Shown here piece by piece: positions 1 through 9,539 of a stretch of DNA of 64,000 bases (its first letter is position 1; each line of letters begins with the position of its first letter). A program made the translations under genes and the position numbers. Source of the stretch: a virus. Location of the stretch: positions 31,931-95,930 of the IMG/VR virus record IMGVR_UViG_3300027861_000016, one strand, 5' to 3'. The notes beneath the pieces were generated by a model. It saw only the letters and a program-made list of their open reading frames with translations, was not told where the DNA came from and ran no database searches.

Positions 1-1901
1 GCTTCAATAGTAGTTCCTGTTATTTTATTATTTCCTGGAATATGGTAAGTATATGAATCAGATCCATCCTTGAATTTAGTTTTTATAGCATAAGAATATA
101 CTTCTTCTCTCTTATATCCTTTTCTATATGTTGTGAAGAACTCGTCTTTATAAGCTTGTGATTCATTATCTGCTAATATTCCAGTAATTTCATAATCTAT
201 TTCATTCTCTACTGATGCTTCTAATTGTGTAGTACTATATGATTTAGAACCATCCCAGTTTTTAATGTCAAATATTTGAAAATAGTATTCGGTATGTGTG
301 TCATAATTAAAATAAGCATAAGCTTTATTTCCTTCTACTACAATATTTGTAGGAAGTATTTCCTTATCCTCTAGAGGAGTTCCCCCATCAATACCTGTAA
401 CAGTTAATTCTAAACTACCCGCTGTTGTAGTTATTGGGAAAGTTTCATCTCCTGGTCTTATGGTTACCATTGTTACCAGACCTCCTAGAGAACTACCTCC
501 AAAATTAAAGACTGTCCCTAGTCTACTATTTTCCATAACAGTCTTTAAAGTTATGGTAGTTGCATTTATATCTACTCCTATTAATACATCATTAGAATTA
601 ACAACACTTGTCACAAAGGTGAAGATCTCACCGTCTACTGTAATAGTATCATTTTCAAGAGTAGCAATATCTAATATTGTTATAGACCCAGAAGATCCTC
701 CTACTTCATAAGCTTTAATAGAATCTAATAAAGGTTCTAGTTCTACATTATCTGTAAATGTAAATCCTACAGTATTGGGGAAGTATTCTGTTTCTTCTGC
801 TTTCCATATACCAACTAAATTAAAGTCCCCAACATTCTTATTAGAATATCTATAAGGAACTTCTTCTATCTTATATCTTAGATTAATGTTATTAGCTATA
901 TTCTGTAGCTCATCATCAAATTGATTAGTAGCTTCACTTAGATTTCCAAGTATTAGTCTATTATCTAATTGTTCTATACACTTAGCTTTATTATAACTAA
1001 TCAATACTTCTCTTACTTCCTCTAATGGAATTTCTTCATCTTCTAATCCAATACCTGTAAAGTTATAGATGCTAGTAGTAGCTGTTAATTCTTTAGGAGG
1101 CAAAGCATATGATTTTAATACATTACCATCATCAGTGTATCTATGAGCTATTAATTGATATTGTTTATAATCTTGATCAAGATTAGTTAAGTTTATCTTT
1201 ATAGATTTTGATACTACAGTAGTAGTAGTATTACCATCCTTCTCTTTTCTTTTAGCTCCTACAGCTTCATCTACAATTGGTACAGGTTGAGTTGTACCTA
1301 ACATAATAGTATTAGATAAATCCTCTTTTACATATCTTAATGAAAACTGATAAGTACCACAATATAGTTCTCCTCCTCCTTGAATAATTTCAGAAGGTAC
1401 GATGAATGGCTCATCAAGATCAGCAATCAATTTACTATTCTCTTCCAAACTATCATCTTCAGGAGGATTATCTAAATTGACAGAACCAAAAGGTACATTG
1501 TCATCTGTATAATATAATACTCTTTCCCCTGCATAAGTCTTCTTAGCTACACAATCTACTGGATGATCTGTTGTAAAGCCTAATTGAGACCCTAAATCAT
1601 CAGAAGGTGCAATTCTAGTATAAGTCTTATTATAGTCGATTATTCCCACCTGAGAATAGCCCAGATCACTTGCTAGTACTACTATTATATCATTGTTAAG
1701 AACAGTTTGTCCCATTAGTTTAAATCCAGAAGGGAATGATACTCTTTGATTAATTACACCATTCTCATTTATTAAAGAATAGGTATCTCCATCCTCAGAT
1801 ATTTGAACCCAATGTTTCAATTCCTTTGCTGTATTCTTAGGTTGAAATAAAGGATTACTATCTTTATTAATACCTTTATTAAATTGGTTTACACTTTCCA
1901 T
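1..1901 (-). CDS. Tail nozzle/stabilisation-type structural protein (3'-truncated by window edge)
   Basis: The frame is open from an ATG at 1901 down to position 1, so at least 633 residues are visible and the C-terminus lies outside the window. The N-terminus (MESVNQFNKGINKDSNPL, then a NENG segment) resembles the start of podophage tail nozzle or stabilisation proteins of the T7 gp12 / P22 gp10 kind, which form a beta-propeller at the tail tip. The rest is beta-rich, with many short GD/DG turns and no membrane segment. It is the last visible gene of the head-tail series and starts 1 nt after the stop of the 285-aa gene. In crAss-like phages the equivalent slot holds the tail 'muzzle'; that identity is inferred from position and N-terminus. 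Confidence 0.72.
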   Translation of the reverse strand, partial: MESVNQFNKGINKDSNPLFQPKNTAKELKHWVQISEDGDTYSLINENGVINQRVSFPSGFKLMGQTVLNNDIIVVLASDLGYSQVGIIDYNKTYTRIAPSDDLGSQLGFTTDHPVDCVAKKTYAGERVLYYTDDNVPFGSVNLDNPPEDDSLEENSKLIADLDEPFIVPSEIIQGGGELYCGTYQFSLRYVKEDLSNTIMLGTTQPVPIVDEAVGAKRKEKDGNTTTTVVSKSIKINLTNLDQDYKQYQLIAHRYTDDGNVLKSYALPPKELTATTSIYNFTGIGLEDEEIPLEEVREVLISYNKAKCIEQLDNRLILGNLSEATNQFDDELQNIANNINLRYKIEEVPYRYSNKNVGDFNLVGIWKAEETEYFPNTVGFTFTDNVELEPLLDSIKAYEVGGSSGSITILDIATLENDTITVDGEIFTFVTSVVNSNDVLIGVDINATTITLKTVMENSRLGTVFNFGGSSLGGLVTMVTIRPGDETFPITTTAGSLELTVTGIDGGTPLEDKEILPTNIVVEGNKAYAYFNYDTHTEYYFQIFDIKNWDGSKSYSTTQLEASVENEIDYEITGILADNESQAYKDEFFTTYRKGYKREEVYSYAIKTKFKDGSDSYTYHIPGNNKITGTTIE

Positions 1902-1902
1902 A

Positions 1903-2760
1903 TTATCTTCTTCCGTCTAAATCTAAATTCTGTGCTAATCCTATATCTGTATAATCAGTAAGTGAAGCAGATACATCTCTTACTTGTCTCCAAAGAATAT
2001 TCTTTAAGTTCTCTATTTGATGTACATCAGGCATGTTAGCATAAGATCTTGCTTGTCCACAATACTTTTCCCACATCTGTCTACAGTATTCCATATCCCT
2101 CATTCTCTGGTTAGGAAGCATATCAGGATTTCTCATAGATATATGATAGGCTATATTCCAAAACATAGCTTCTCTAAATCCCACATCATCTGGAACTAAT
2201 GGATAACCTTGTTCATCTGTAGGTATTCCTATATATTGTACAGTTATTTTACCTGTCTCGAAACCCATGTTAATTTTATTGGCTTGGATGTTATAGTCTA
2301 GATCAGTAATAGAATTACTCTTAACATCACCAAATAAATGTTTATTATATTTCAAAGACTGAGGTCTTTGTGAGCTAGCTCCAGCCATCATCCTAGGTTT
2401 AGCAGGATTTAGTATCAAGTTCTGATCATAAATGTTTAATGAACTAAAATCTCCTCCTGACTTCTCTACTATCTCTTGATAGGTACAATCATAGAATGTT
2501 TTATCACAACAAGAATCATCTTGTTTACATCCTACTTGTAATCTAACTAGTTTATATAGATCACAAGGTAATATTCCAGAATAGTCTGTAATATCTACAA
2601 CAGCCTCCATTTCTTTAAATTGAGCATAAGCTCCAATTTGTAATAAAGCATCAGCTACCCATTCTACAAAATCTTGGTAAGGAATATCTTGATTACCTAA
2701 TCCAAGATCTCTTACGATCTTTGATATTACTACATTAATACTTTCTAATTTATATATCAT
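1903..2760 (-). CDS. Head-tail adaptor / tail tube-type structural protein
   Basis: 285 aa, soluble. The N-terminal part (NVVISKIVRDLGLG, then FVEWVADALLQIGA) and the LPCDLYKL turn resemble tail-tube or ring proteins of crAss-like and T7-like podophages, which form the collar below the portal. A Cys cluster (CKQDDSCCDKTFYDC) lies near residue 75. Its ATG overlaps the stop of the upstream 138-aa gene by 4 nt, showing translational coupling within the tail operon. The ring or adaptor role is inferred from order and general look; no catalytic motif is present. Confidence 0.55.
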   Translation of the reverse strand: MIYKLESINVVISKIVRDLGLGNQDIPYQDFVEWVADALLQIGAYAQFKEMEAVVDITDYSGILPCDLYKLVRLQVGCKQDDSCCDKTFYDCTYQEIVEKSGGDFSSLNIYDQNLILNPAKPRMMAGASSQRPQSLKYNKHLFGDVKSNSITDLDYNIQANKINMGFETGKITVQYIGIPTDEQGYPLVPDDVGFREAMFWNIAYHISMRNPDMLPNQRMRDMEYCRQMWEKYCGQARSYANMPDVHQIENLKNILWRQVRDVSASLTDYTDIGLAQNLDLDGRR

Positions 2761-3173
2761 CTTATGTAATTTTTATATCCATTCTTAATAAACCATTTAC
2801 GCATCATTTGGACAGCAGGTTCTCTAACATATATTCTCCAGTTTCTATGTCTTTTCCAAGTCTTATTCTTTCGTAAGTTTATTCTTGGAGCCATGTCATC
2901 TGTCTCTGGACTAGTTTGTATAACTACATCTCCAGGAACAGTTTCTTGCCAGTTAATACAACTCATCTTTCTAGCGTGCATGTGTAATACTCCTACAGGA
3001 AGTCTAACCTTCTTCATATGAACAATTACATCTTCCATAACCATTTGAATAAAGTCTTCAAATATATCCTGTCTTTCAAAAGAATGTACTCCTTTAACTC
3101 CTTCCTTTTTATAAGATTCTGTATAGAATTTATTATAGCCTTTATGATGTCTATTCCAACTATATTTTATCAT
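2757..3173 (-). CDS. Small basic structural-operon protein
   Basis: 138 aa, rich in Lys, Arg, His and Trp. It reads as a tail-region structural protein, possibly a tail completion or ring component. No enzymatic motif is visible. It overlaps both neighbours by 4 nt (ATGA-type junctions), so it is translated with the ring-like genes on either side. Function is not recognised. Confidence 0.7.
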   Translation of the reverse strand: MIKYSWNRHHKGYNKFYTESYKKEGVKGVHSFERQDIFEDFIQMVMEDVIVHMKKVRLPVGVLHMHARKMSCINWQETVPGDVVIQTSPETDDMAPRINLRKNKTWKRHRNWRIYVREPAVQMMRKWFIKNGYKNYIR

Positions 3174-3865
3174 TTAGTTGTTATATTAGATGTCTCACTT
3201 AAAGCATTATTAGTTGTATCTGTTTGATTTACAGGTACTCTCAATTCAGAATCCATAATCATTTTAAATAATGTATCTTCTAAATGAGCAGGGATTGGAT
3301 ATTCAAAGTCATAACCTGTATCTGAACATTGCTCATTATTCTGAGAACAATCACAAGTTCTAAATTCTTCTGCTATTTGAGGATCTTCAAAGATACCTTG
3401 AATGTTAATATAACTCAACATTATGTTAGGTACATTAACTAGATAGATATATCCATTTTGATAATAGTATCCCGGAGACTTAGCTGTGTACTTATTAAAC
3501 TGTTTCCAATATGCAGAATTTGCATTATACCTTTGGAAAGGAGTACCGTTAATCAACCCAACAAAAGATAAATTCAATCCTATATTAGATTCTAATGGTT
3601 TAGGTATTTTAAGTTTAGTTCTAAGAGTACAGTTCTCTATCTCACAACATTCATTCTTATCAAACTTGTCTACATCTAGTTTACCTAAGTTCTGAATATA
3701 TAGATCTTTTATTCCTTTACTCTTCTCTTGTTCTTGCTTTATTAACTTAGCTCTATAGTAATTTATAATATGTGCCAGTTGGGAATCTGATAAGTTAATA
3801 TCATCAGATTGAATACCACCACTATATAAATTCTTTATGTTATATATAATTTTTGATAATAGCAT
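3170..3865 (-). CDS. Cys-containing tail/ring structural protein
   Basis: 231 aa, soluble. An N-terminal helical segment is followed by Cys pairs (ECCEIENC near residue 75, CDCSQ near residue 170). It is the first gene of a four-gene overlapping series ending in the nozzle-type gene. It follows an intrinsic terminator, so it probably has its own promoter in the 100-nt gap upstream. The equivalent crAss-like position is occupied by ring proteins between portal and nozzle; that role is inferred. Confidence 0.6.
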   Translation of the reverse strand: MLLSKIIYNIKNLYSGGIQSDDINLSDSQLAHIINYYRAKLIKQEQEKSKGIKDLYIQNLGKLDVDKFDKNECCEIENCTLRTKLKIPKPLESNIGLNLSFVGLINGTPFQRYNANSAYWKQFNKYTAKSPGYYYQNGYIYLVNVPNIMLSYINIQGIFEDPQIAEEFRTCDCSQNNEQCSDTGYDFEYPIPAHLEDTLFKMIMDSELRVPVNQTDTTNNALSETSNITTK

Positions 3866-3899
3866 ACTTTACATTTTATAGATTATACTCATAAAAGCA

Positions 3900-3932
3900 A
3901 AAAGGGTTCTAAAATTAATTAGAACCCCCAAT
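3900..3932 (-). terminator. Intrinsic terminator after the 438-aa structural gene
   Basis: On the minus strand a GGGTTCTAA/TTAGAACCC stem with a short AT loop is followed by TTTTTG. It separates the 438-aa gene upstream from the ring/nozzle genes downstream. Confidence 0.75.
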
Positions 3933-3966
3933 GAAAAATATATTAATAAACTAAAACAGAGCCATA

Positions 3967-5283
3967 TTATACATCCAAATTCAATGCTGTAAATCCTAAT
4001 ACTCCATTGAAGTATGAATTCATAATAGCTGCAAAGCTATCGCCAGTATCTTCATCAGACTGAGCAAGACCAGTTGGAATATAAACAGTTGCTCTTTGAG
4101 GAGCAGGCATTGGTCGACCAAAATCTCCAGGAATCATATTCTCATACTCAATTGTAATTGAATCATATCCAACAGTGTCACTAACCAATGATACAGGTTT
4201 TTTATGCCAGTAATCAGTCTTAGCATGCCATCCAGCAAATGTTTGTGCTTCACGTTCAGCAGCTCTTACTTGTCTATAGTAACCATTTCCTGCGAAAGGA
4301 TTAGTAGCATAAGTAATTGTAGCAGCAGCATCTAATGCACTTTCTTTTCCCATCTGAGCAAAAGTTGCTTCAAATCTTGTAACAGAATATCTATCGTAAT
4401 CTTCTAGTAATGGTTCAATTGGTAAACCTGTAAGTTTGATACCAAAGCCAGGAGCAGTAACTATAGCAGCGGCACTTATTTGTGTTAGTAAAGTATCTAC
4501 AATTGTAGCACTAGTACCCACATAAGGTGTATCTAAAGTCATAGTGTCAGCAGCATCGTTAATACTTGCTATTTTATAAACAGCATTAGTATCTGCTGTA
4601 GCTCCAGCACCAATAACAATATAAGCTCCTACTATTAATTTAGCTCCTCCACCTGTAACATCATCAATATTACCGTTACAAACAACAACGTTTGAACCTT
4701 TTACAAAATCAAAGCTTGTAGTAGCTGTTCCTAATACAGTTTTAGCAGCATCTGATACTCTTTCAGCAATTACATAAGGATTAGCCCCTACAGAATTTGC
4801 ATAAAAATCATCTACTAATTTACCTGCAATTGTTTCTTGTGTTACACTAGTACTACCAGTAGAAGCATAAGAATCAAAGAACCAAGGTCCACGAGGACTA
4901 AGTACTTTTGCACCTTTGAACACTACTCTTAATCTGAATTCTTCATCAGCAGTTGTTGGAAGTGAAGTCCCCGATCCCGTAACACCGTCAAATCCTACAT
5001 AAGCTACTTGTTCTACTGGAGCATCGTATTTATTACCCAAGTATGTATTTACATCAACTCCTTTGATAGGCATTGATAAGATTGCTTTACCATTTTCAAA
5101 GCAAGAAACGATTTGTACTGTATCATTTTTAGTCAAAGCAGCAGCTTTAGCATCAGTATTAATTAATGCACTACCTTTGATTAAAAAAAGATCTCCTTTT
5201 TCTATTGTTTGTAATGTGGTTGCTGCGCTATTAACACCATCACCAATAAGTACCTGAGGTACTCTCTTTGTATTCTTTCCCAT
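3967..5283 (-). CDS. Virion structural protein, head/tail auxiliary type
   Basis: 438 aa, rich in Ala, Gly, Thr and Val, with predicted beta structure throughout and no membrane or catalytic motif. The N-terminus (MGKNTKRVPQVLIGDG) is followed by a repetitive Ala/Thr/Asp middle part around residues 180-300. It sits fourth after the major capsid protein and has its own terminator downstream, which suits an abundant virion component. Head auxiliary or tail-sheath-like roles are both possible; I cannot decide between them. Confidence 0.6.
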   Translation of the reverse strand: MGKNTKRVPQVLIGDGVNSAATTLQTIEKGDLFLIKGSALINTDAKAAALTKNDTVQIVSCFENGKAILSMPIKGVDVNTYLGNKYDAPVEQVAYVGFDGVTGSGTSLPTTADEEFRLRVVFKGAKVLSPRGPWFFDSYASTGSTSVTQETIAGKLVDDFYANSVGANPYVIAERVSDAAKTVLGTATTSFDFVKGSNVVVCNGNIDDVTGGGAKLIVGAYIVIGAGATADTNAVYKIASINDAADTMTLDTPYVGTSATIVDTLLTQISAAAIVTAPGFGIKLTGLPIEPLLEDYDRYSVTRFEATFAQMGKESALDAAATITYATNPFAGNGYYRQVRAAEREAQTFAGWHAKTDYWHKKPVSLVSDTVGYDSITIEYENMIPGDFGRPMPAPQRATVYIPTGLAQSDEDTGDSFAAIMNSYFNGVLGFTALNLDV

Positions 5284-5305
5284 CTTCTTTTTAATTTAGG
5301 GGTTA

Positions 5306-6019
5306 TTATTCAATTGTATTTAAGTTATTCTGATAAGTATTTCCTCTTGGAGATTCTAAAACTTCTATAGCATCTTTGACAGCCATCTTCACTATTTCTT
5401 CATGAGTGTGCTCTGGTAAATCAAATTCTACTATTGGTCCCCGTGTAATGTCTACGTTTACTCTAGCAGGTTGTTTTAGAAATGTTAATTTAAAATTATC
5501 TATTGTATTAGTTTCTGCACATTTAACAAAAATATCACCACTTTCAAAGTAAAGTATTACTCTATCTTTAGTTGGTTTATTAAATGGATCTTTTAAGACC
5601 TTGTTTAAATCATCTTGTTGAATCTGTTTACACTCTTTATATTTCAATCCACAATTAATATCATTTACTAATGCTCTACTTTTTAAATAGAACCAATAGA
5701 CTTCATCAACACTAACTTGTTTTTCCTCATCACTAAATAATGTAGAAGTACTAATTCTATATGTATTATCTTCATAAGGAACTTCTGTTAGTTCTGGGAA
5801 CCTAGTTACAACTAATGTACGTAAATCATCAGTACGTTTTTGAATCTCTTCAAACCCAGCACGATAGACATTATTCTTTCCGTATCTAGTCTTTGCAAAT
5901 TCATCAGATGCGTTCTGTAAAAATATATCTATTTCTAAAGAACTAACCTCTGCATAACTTTCAGAGGCTAGTTTATCTAAATAGATCTTGAACATTCTAT
6001 GTGCTTCGGTTAATGTCAT
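5306..6019 (-). CDS. Head-tail connector-type protein
   Basis: 237 aa, mostly helical at the N-terminus (TLTEAHRMFKIYLDKLASESYAEV is cut here to its theme: helices with a DIFLQNASDEF segment), then beta-rich. The organisation fits a connector or ring protein that binds below the portal. Its ATG overlaps the stop of the 273-aa gene by 4 nt. The role is inferred from order after the MCP. Confidence 0.55.
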   Translation of the reverse strand: MTLTEAHRMFKIYLDKLASESYAEVSSLEIDIFLQNASDEFAKTRYGKNNVYRAGFEEIQKRTDDLRTLVVTRFPELTEVPYEDNTYRISTSTLFSDEEKQVSVDEVYWFYLKSRALVNDINCGLKYKECKQIQQDDLNKVLKDPFNKPTKDRVILYFESGDIFVKCAETNTIDNFKLTFLKQPARVNVDITRGPIVEFDLPEHTHEEIVKMAVKDAIEVLESPRGNTYQNNLNTIE

Positions 6020-6837
6020 TTAACTGTTTTATACTGAGTTTCTATAGCTTGTTTAATCTTAGAATTCTTTTTATCTAATATGAATCTTGCTACTTGTTCA
6101 AGTGTTAATCCTAAAGAGTTACCTTCATATAATAGTTCTTGATCAAATGTTGGTTTAGCAGATCCTTTTTGAAGTACTCCAGCATTTACATATCTAATCA
6201 CTGTAGCTTTTGATTTATAAATCTCATCATTAAGTAGATTAATAAATACAGCAGGATTCTCTTCCATTTTATCTCCAAGTTCCTTTTTAATTGTATCTGG
6301 AACCATGTTCTGAAGAATAGTTAATGACTTACCATATAATGATAAAGCATCTTTCATATCATTCTCAGATAATGTATTGAAGATTCCATAAGCAGTACCA
6401 ATTAAATCTCTACGTTTGTTTTGTGTACTAGCTTCAATTTGTTCAGAAAGTAATATATAAATATATTTATGAGGTGCTTTTGCATATTCTATTTTAGAAT
6501 TAGCTATACCTTTATCTGCTTTTAATATCTTAATTCTTAATCTATCTAAAGGTTGATTGTCATCTAAAGACAAACCTTGATCTGGTACATCTATTTTAAA
6601 TAGATCCCACCAAGAACTATTTGCTTTTAATTGTCCTTGATTTAGTTGTAGTTCTTTTTCAAACTGTTCACGTTCTTTTACGGATTCATCTGTGTGATCA
6701 AAACTTGTATTTAATGATCCACTTTTACCCATACATAATGAATAAGTAGAATTGCAATTACCAAATGATTTCATCTGTTTGCCATTCTTTCTTATTGGCC
6801 CACCTATTACAGGAGGTATTTCTAATTTATAATTCAT
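6016..6837 (-). CDS. Structural-operon protein downstream of MCP
   Basis: 273 aa, soluble and largely helical; an N-terminal segment with GNCNSTYSLCMGKSG carries two Cys. It is the first gene after the MCP terminator and couples to the next gene by a 4-nt overlap. Several Bacteroides phages have a similar-sized gene in this slot, but its function is not recognised from sequence. Confidence 0.6.
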   Translation of the reverse strand: MNYKLEIPPVIGGPIRKNGKQMKSFGNCNSTYSLCMGKSGSLNTSFDHTDESVKEREQFEKELQLNQGQLKANSSWWDLFKIDVPDQGLSLDDNQPLDRLRIKILKADKGIANSKIEYAKAPHKYIYILLSEQIEASTQNKRRDLIGTAYGIFNTLSENDMKDALSLYGKSLTILQNMVPDTIKKELGDKMEENPAVFINLLNDEIYKSKATVIRYVNAGVLQKGSAKPTFDQELLYEGNSLGLTLEQVARFILDKKNSKIKQAIETQYKTVK

Positions 6838-6868
6838 TTTCTTTTCTGTTTAGCTCTTATTAATATTC

Positions 6869-6901
6869 AAAGAAAGTAGGAGAAATTAATCTCCTACTTT
6901 T
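6869..6901 (-). terminator. Intrinsic terminator after the major capsid gene
   Basis: A long GC-containing stem (AAAGTAGGAGA / TCTCCTACTTT) with an AT loop lies directly after the MCP stop. The symmetrical flanking T and A runs mean it could work in either direction. It would give the capsid gene its own high-abundance transcript end. Confidence 0.8.
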
Positions 6902-6906
6902 ATAAT

Positions 6907-8376
6907 TTAGTCTACTCTTAAAATCAATTCTCCACAAGTTGTTGGATCTTGAATCTGAACACCAAACTCAGAAAGCCAATGTGTTTCATATCCATCATAA
7001 CCAGTTGCTCTTGATGTACCGCCTGTAGCAATACCTGATGTTGGACTTTGTGAACCTTCAACATGCCACATTAAGTTCTTACCATTCTTCATTACTACTT
7101 TTCGAATGTTAGATTTCATATCTTTAGAACCCATGTTCAAGATAGTATATCTATAAGACTCTACAGGATAACCTGTTACTGGATGTTTCTTTCTGAAACG
7201 TTGAGTATCATCATATGGAGGAAACTCTTTAACAGTTACTTTAATACCATTCTGTAATACAACAGAAGTATAGTAACCACTCAATGTGATATTATCGCCA
7301 TTGAACTTCAAGAAGGAAGCATCATTCTTAACAATGTTTCTATCATCTGATTCTTTAGAGATAGCATTATGGAAAGCTCTAATTCCTTGCTTACCTGTTA
7401 ACATGATAAACTCAGCATTTCCACCCCATTCTTTAATCTTATATGATAACATTGTAAAGTAATCATCAATTCTAGCATAAGTAAGCTCGCCAGTATAATA
7501 AGAAATGTTACTCTTAGCAATTTGTTGTCTAACTCCTGCACCTTCATATGCTGGACGACCATTGTTATCTTTATCTAGTACATGACCTTCTGGGTTCTTG
7601 TTGTATGTAGAATACATCAATACTTTATCCATCTCAGCATGCCAGTTTTGGATAGCTACTAATTCTTGATGATTAGTCCACAACTTAGTTGTTTTAGTTG
7701 GGTCATTAGGATTAGGTAATTCCATAACCATTACAGCATCACTAGCAGATCTAGTACAACCAATAGTCTTACGATAGATACCTAAAATATTCTTCATACC
7801 ATAAGGAGTATGATAAACATCAGAGTTACCTCTCATTGATCCTTCACCAACTAAAGTATAATCTTTAGACCATTGTGCATCTGTATCAAGGAATTCAACT
7901 GGACAGAATCCATCAAAACCTCCACCGTGTACAACAGCAGTATAAATTACAGCTTCACCATCTTTAACACCATCATCAGTTAATCTGATTCTAGTAATAG
8001 CATCATCAGCTACTAAAATATCATTTTCACCATACCAATCTCTATCCAAGATAATACGGAAGAAAGTACCATTGATACCAGGTTGAGACGCATCATTAAT
8101 GTAATCAGGTGATTTAACTAATACATTAGAGATCTCTTCATCTTTTGTATAGATGTCCCATTCGTACTCATTCGAATCTACTTCACGTACAGCACCCATT
8201 CCGCCTGTAAGGTATTCAAAAATATTGATACCTTGATGTCCCATCATTTGGGCCATTACTGGTTCAATTATTTGTGGCTTAGTCAAGTAAGCGTTTGCAA
8301 GCATATTGGTTTCTCCAAGTCCGTGGAAATCCGTAGACCTTTTAAACTGCAATACACTATTCATGTCTTGTTGCAT
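6907..8376 (-). CDS. Major capsid protein (HK97 fold, crAss-like)
   Basis: 489 aa, about the size of crAss-like major capsid proteins. The N-terminal arm (GLGETNMLANAYL, then PVMAQMMGHQ) precedes a mixed alpha/beta body with EYEWDIYTKDEE and LDRDWYGEND, consistent with the HK97 fold. No scaffold or protease domain is fused. It is placed directly after the scaffold-like gene and followed by a strong terminator, the usual capsid arrangement. I base the call mainly on size, composition and the portal-scaffold-MCP order. Confidence 0.85.
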   Translation of the reverse strand: MQQDMNSVLQFKRSTDFHGLGETNMLANAYLTKPQIIEPVMAQMMGHQGINIFEYLTGGMGAVREVDSNEYEWDIYTKDEEISNVLVKSPDYINDASQPGINGTFFRIILDRDWYGENDILVADDAITRIRLTDDGVKDGEAVIYTAVVHGGGFDGFCPVEFLDTDAQWSKDYTLVGEGSMRGNSDVYHTPYGMKNILGIYRKTIGCTRSASDAVMVMELPNPNDPTKTTKLWTNHQELVAIQNWHAEMDKVLMYSTYNKNPEGHVLDKDNNGRPAYEGAGVRQQIAKSNISYYTGELTYARIDDYFTMLSYKIKEWGGNAEFIMLTGKQGIRAFHNAISKESDDRNIVKNDASFLKFNGDNITLSGYYTSVVLQNGIKVTVKEFPPYDDTQRFRKKHPVTGYPVESYRYTILNMGSKDMKSNIRKVVMKNGKNLMWHVEGSQSPTSGIATGGTSRATGYDGYETHWLSEFGVQIQDPTTCGELILRVD

Positions 8377-8406
8377 AATCTATTTAATTTAGTTGTTATT
8401 TAATTT

Positions 8407-9498
8407 TTACTTTTGCATATAGTGTTCTAACGCATCGAATACAGCAGATTGCTCTTCAATGTTATTATCCATTGTTCTTGTGGTATTAGCTGATCTAGAA
8501 GCTCCTACTGTTTTGGCTCCTTCTAACTTCTTTTTAAATACCATGTTATTAGTTCTTTCAGCTTTCTTCTCTAACTTCTTGAAATCAAAGTTCTTCATTT
8601 GCATATAAGCAAATAAGTATCTTGATTCATCATTGTCATCTAGTTGTAATTTAGTCTCACCATTCTTACCAATTGGTTTAGTGATGTATTCTAATAACTT
8701 CTTAGACTCTTTCTCATCTACTTTGATTCCTTTTATGTCTCTAAGACCTAATACTTGTTTTTCAAAGTTCTCTTTTTGAATTCTATCACTCTCAGTCTTT
8801 GCTTCTATGTCAGCTAGTCTTTGAGTTTCTTTCTGAGCTATTTCATTCTCTTGAATAGTTTTCAAAGAAGCTTTAGATGCATTGGCCATCTTATCTAATG
8901 AACCTGCTGATTTAAGAGCTTCAACTTGTTCAGCTATATCTGCATTCGATAGTCCTTGTTTTTCTAAAGCATATTCAACAATCATTTGTTGATTACCTTC
9001 TTCTGACATATCTATACCATCATAATCTATAACAGATTGTTGGTCCTTAACAAAGTCATCTATTGAGAATCCTTGTTCAACATGTTCTAATAATCTAACA
9101 CCTTCTTCTGATAAGCTTTCTTTATATTCTGAAATAGCATCTACTTTGCTATTCTTTAAATTCTCTTCTATAAGTGTTACTAACCCATCTTCAGAATCTT
9201 CATACTCACCTTCCTCATTGAACTTTAATAGTCCGCTATCAACAAACTTCTTTGCTGCTTCTCCCCATTGAGTTTCTGGTCCACCTTCTTCAGGTATTGG
9301 GTCTGTAACTGGTTCAGTAGGAACTTCTAATTCCTTCTCTTCTGGTTCGGGTATTACTTCAGGTTCCTTTTGAAGTGGAATATCCTCTACCGGTTTATCT
9401 TCAATAACTTTAGTTTCCTCAACCTCTGGTTGTAAGTCACTGAATGCATCAAAGAGTCTCCCCTCATCTAACATACTTGCTTGCTCTGCTCTATCCAT
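8407..9498 (-). CDS. Capsid scaffold-like protein, acidic coiled coil
   Basis: 363 aa. The first 110 residues are extremely acidic and Pro-rich (EEKELEVPTEPVTDPIP). The middle and C-terminal parts are charged helices rich in Glu, Lys and Gln (residues 150-330), typical of capsid scaffolds that are removed during maturation. It lies between portal and MCP, where tailed phages keep the scaffold gene. No protease motif is visible, so maturation cleavage would need another factor. Confidence 0.72.
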   Translation of the reverse strand: MDRAEQASMLDEGRLFDAFSDLQPEVEETKVIEDKPVEDIPLQKEPEVIPEPEEKELEVPTEPVTDPIPEEGGPETQWGEAAKKFVDSGLLKFNEEGEYEDSEDGLVTLIEENLKNSKVDAISEYKESLSEEGVRLLEHVEQGFSIDDFVKDQQSVIDYDGIDMSEEGNQQMIVEYALEKQGLSNADIAEQVEALKSAGSLDKMANASKASLKTIQENEIAQKETQRLADIEAKTESDRIQKENFEKQVLGLRDIKGIKVDEKESKKLLEYITKPIGKNGETKLQLDDNDESRYLFAYMQMKNFDFKKLEKKAERTNNMVFKKKLEGAKTVGASRSANTTRTMDNNIEEQSAVFDALEHYMQK

Positions 9499-9539
9499 TC
9501 TATTATGTATTACGTAAATAAATTATTTTGTTCACTTTT

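Noticed and set aside
460-711. 83-aa open frame on the plus strand
   Set aside because: It lies wholly inside the nozzle-type gene on the minus strand, which is open over its whole length and looks like real protein; the plus-strand frame is a shadow.
3967-5283. Contractile tail sheath
   Set aside because: Size and Ala/Thr composition could suggest it, but no baseplate or tube partner of a myophage is present and the other genes fit a podophage-like crAss virion.
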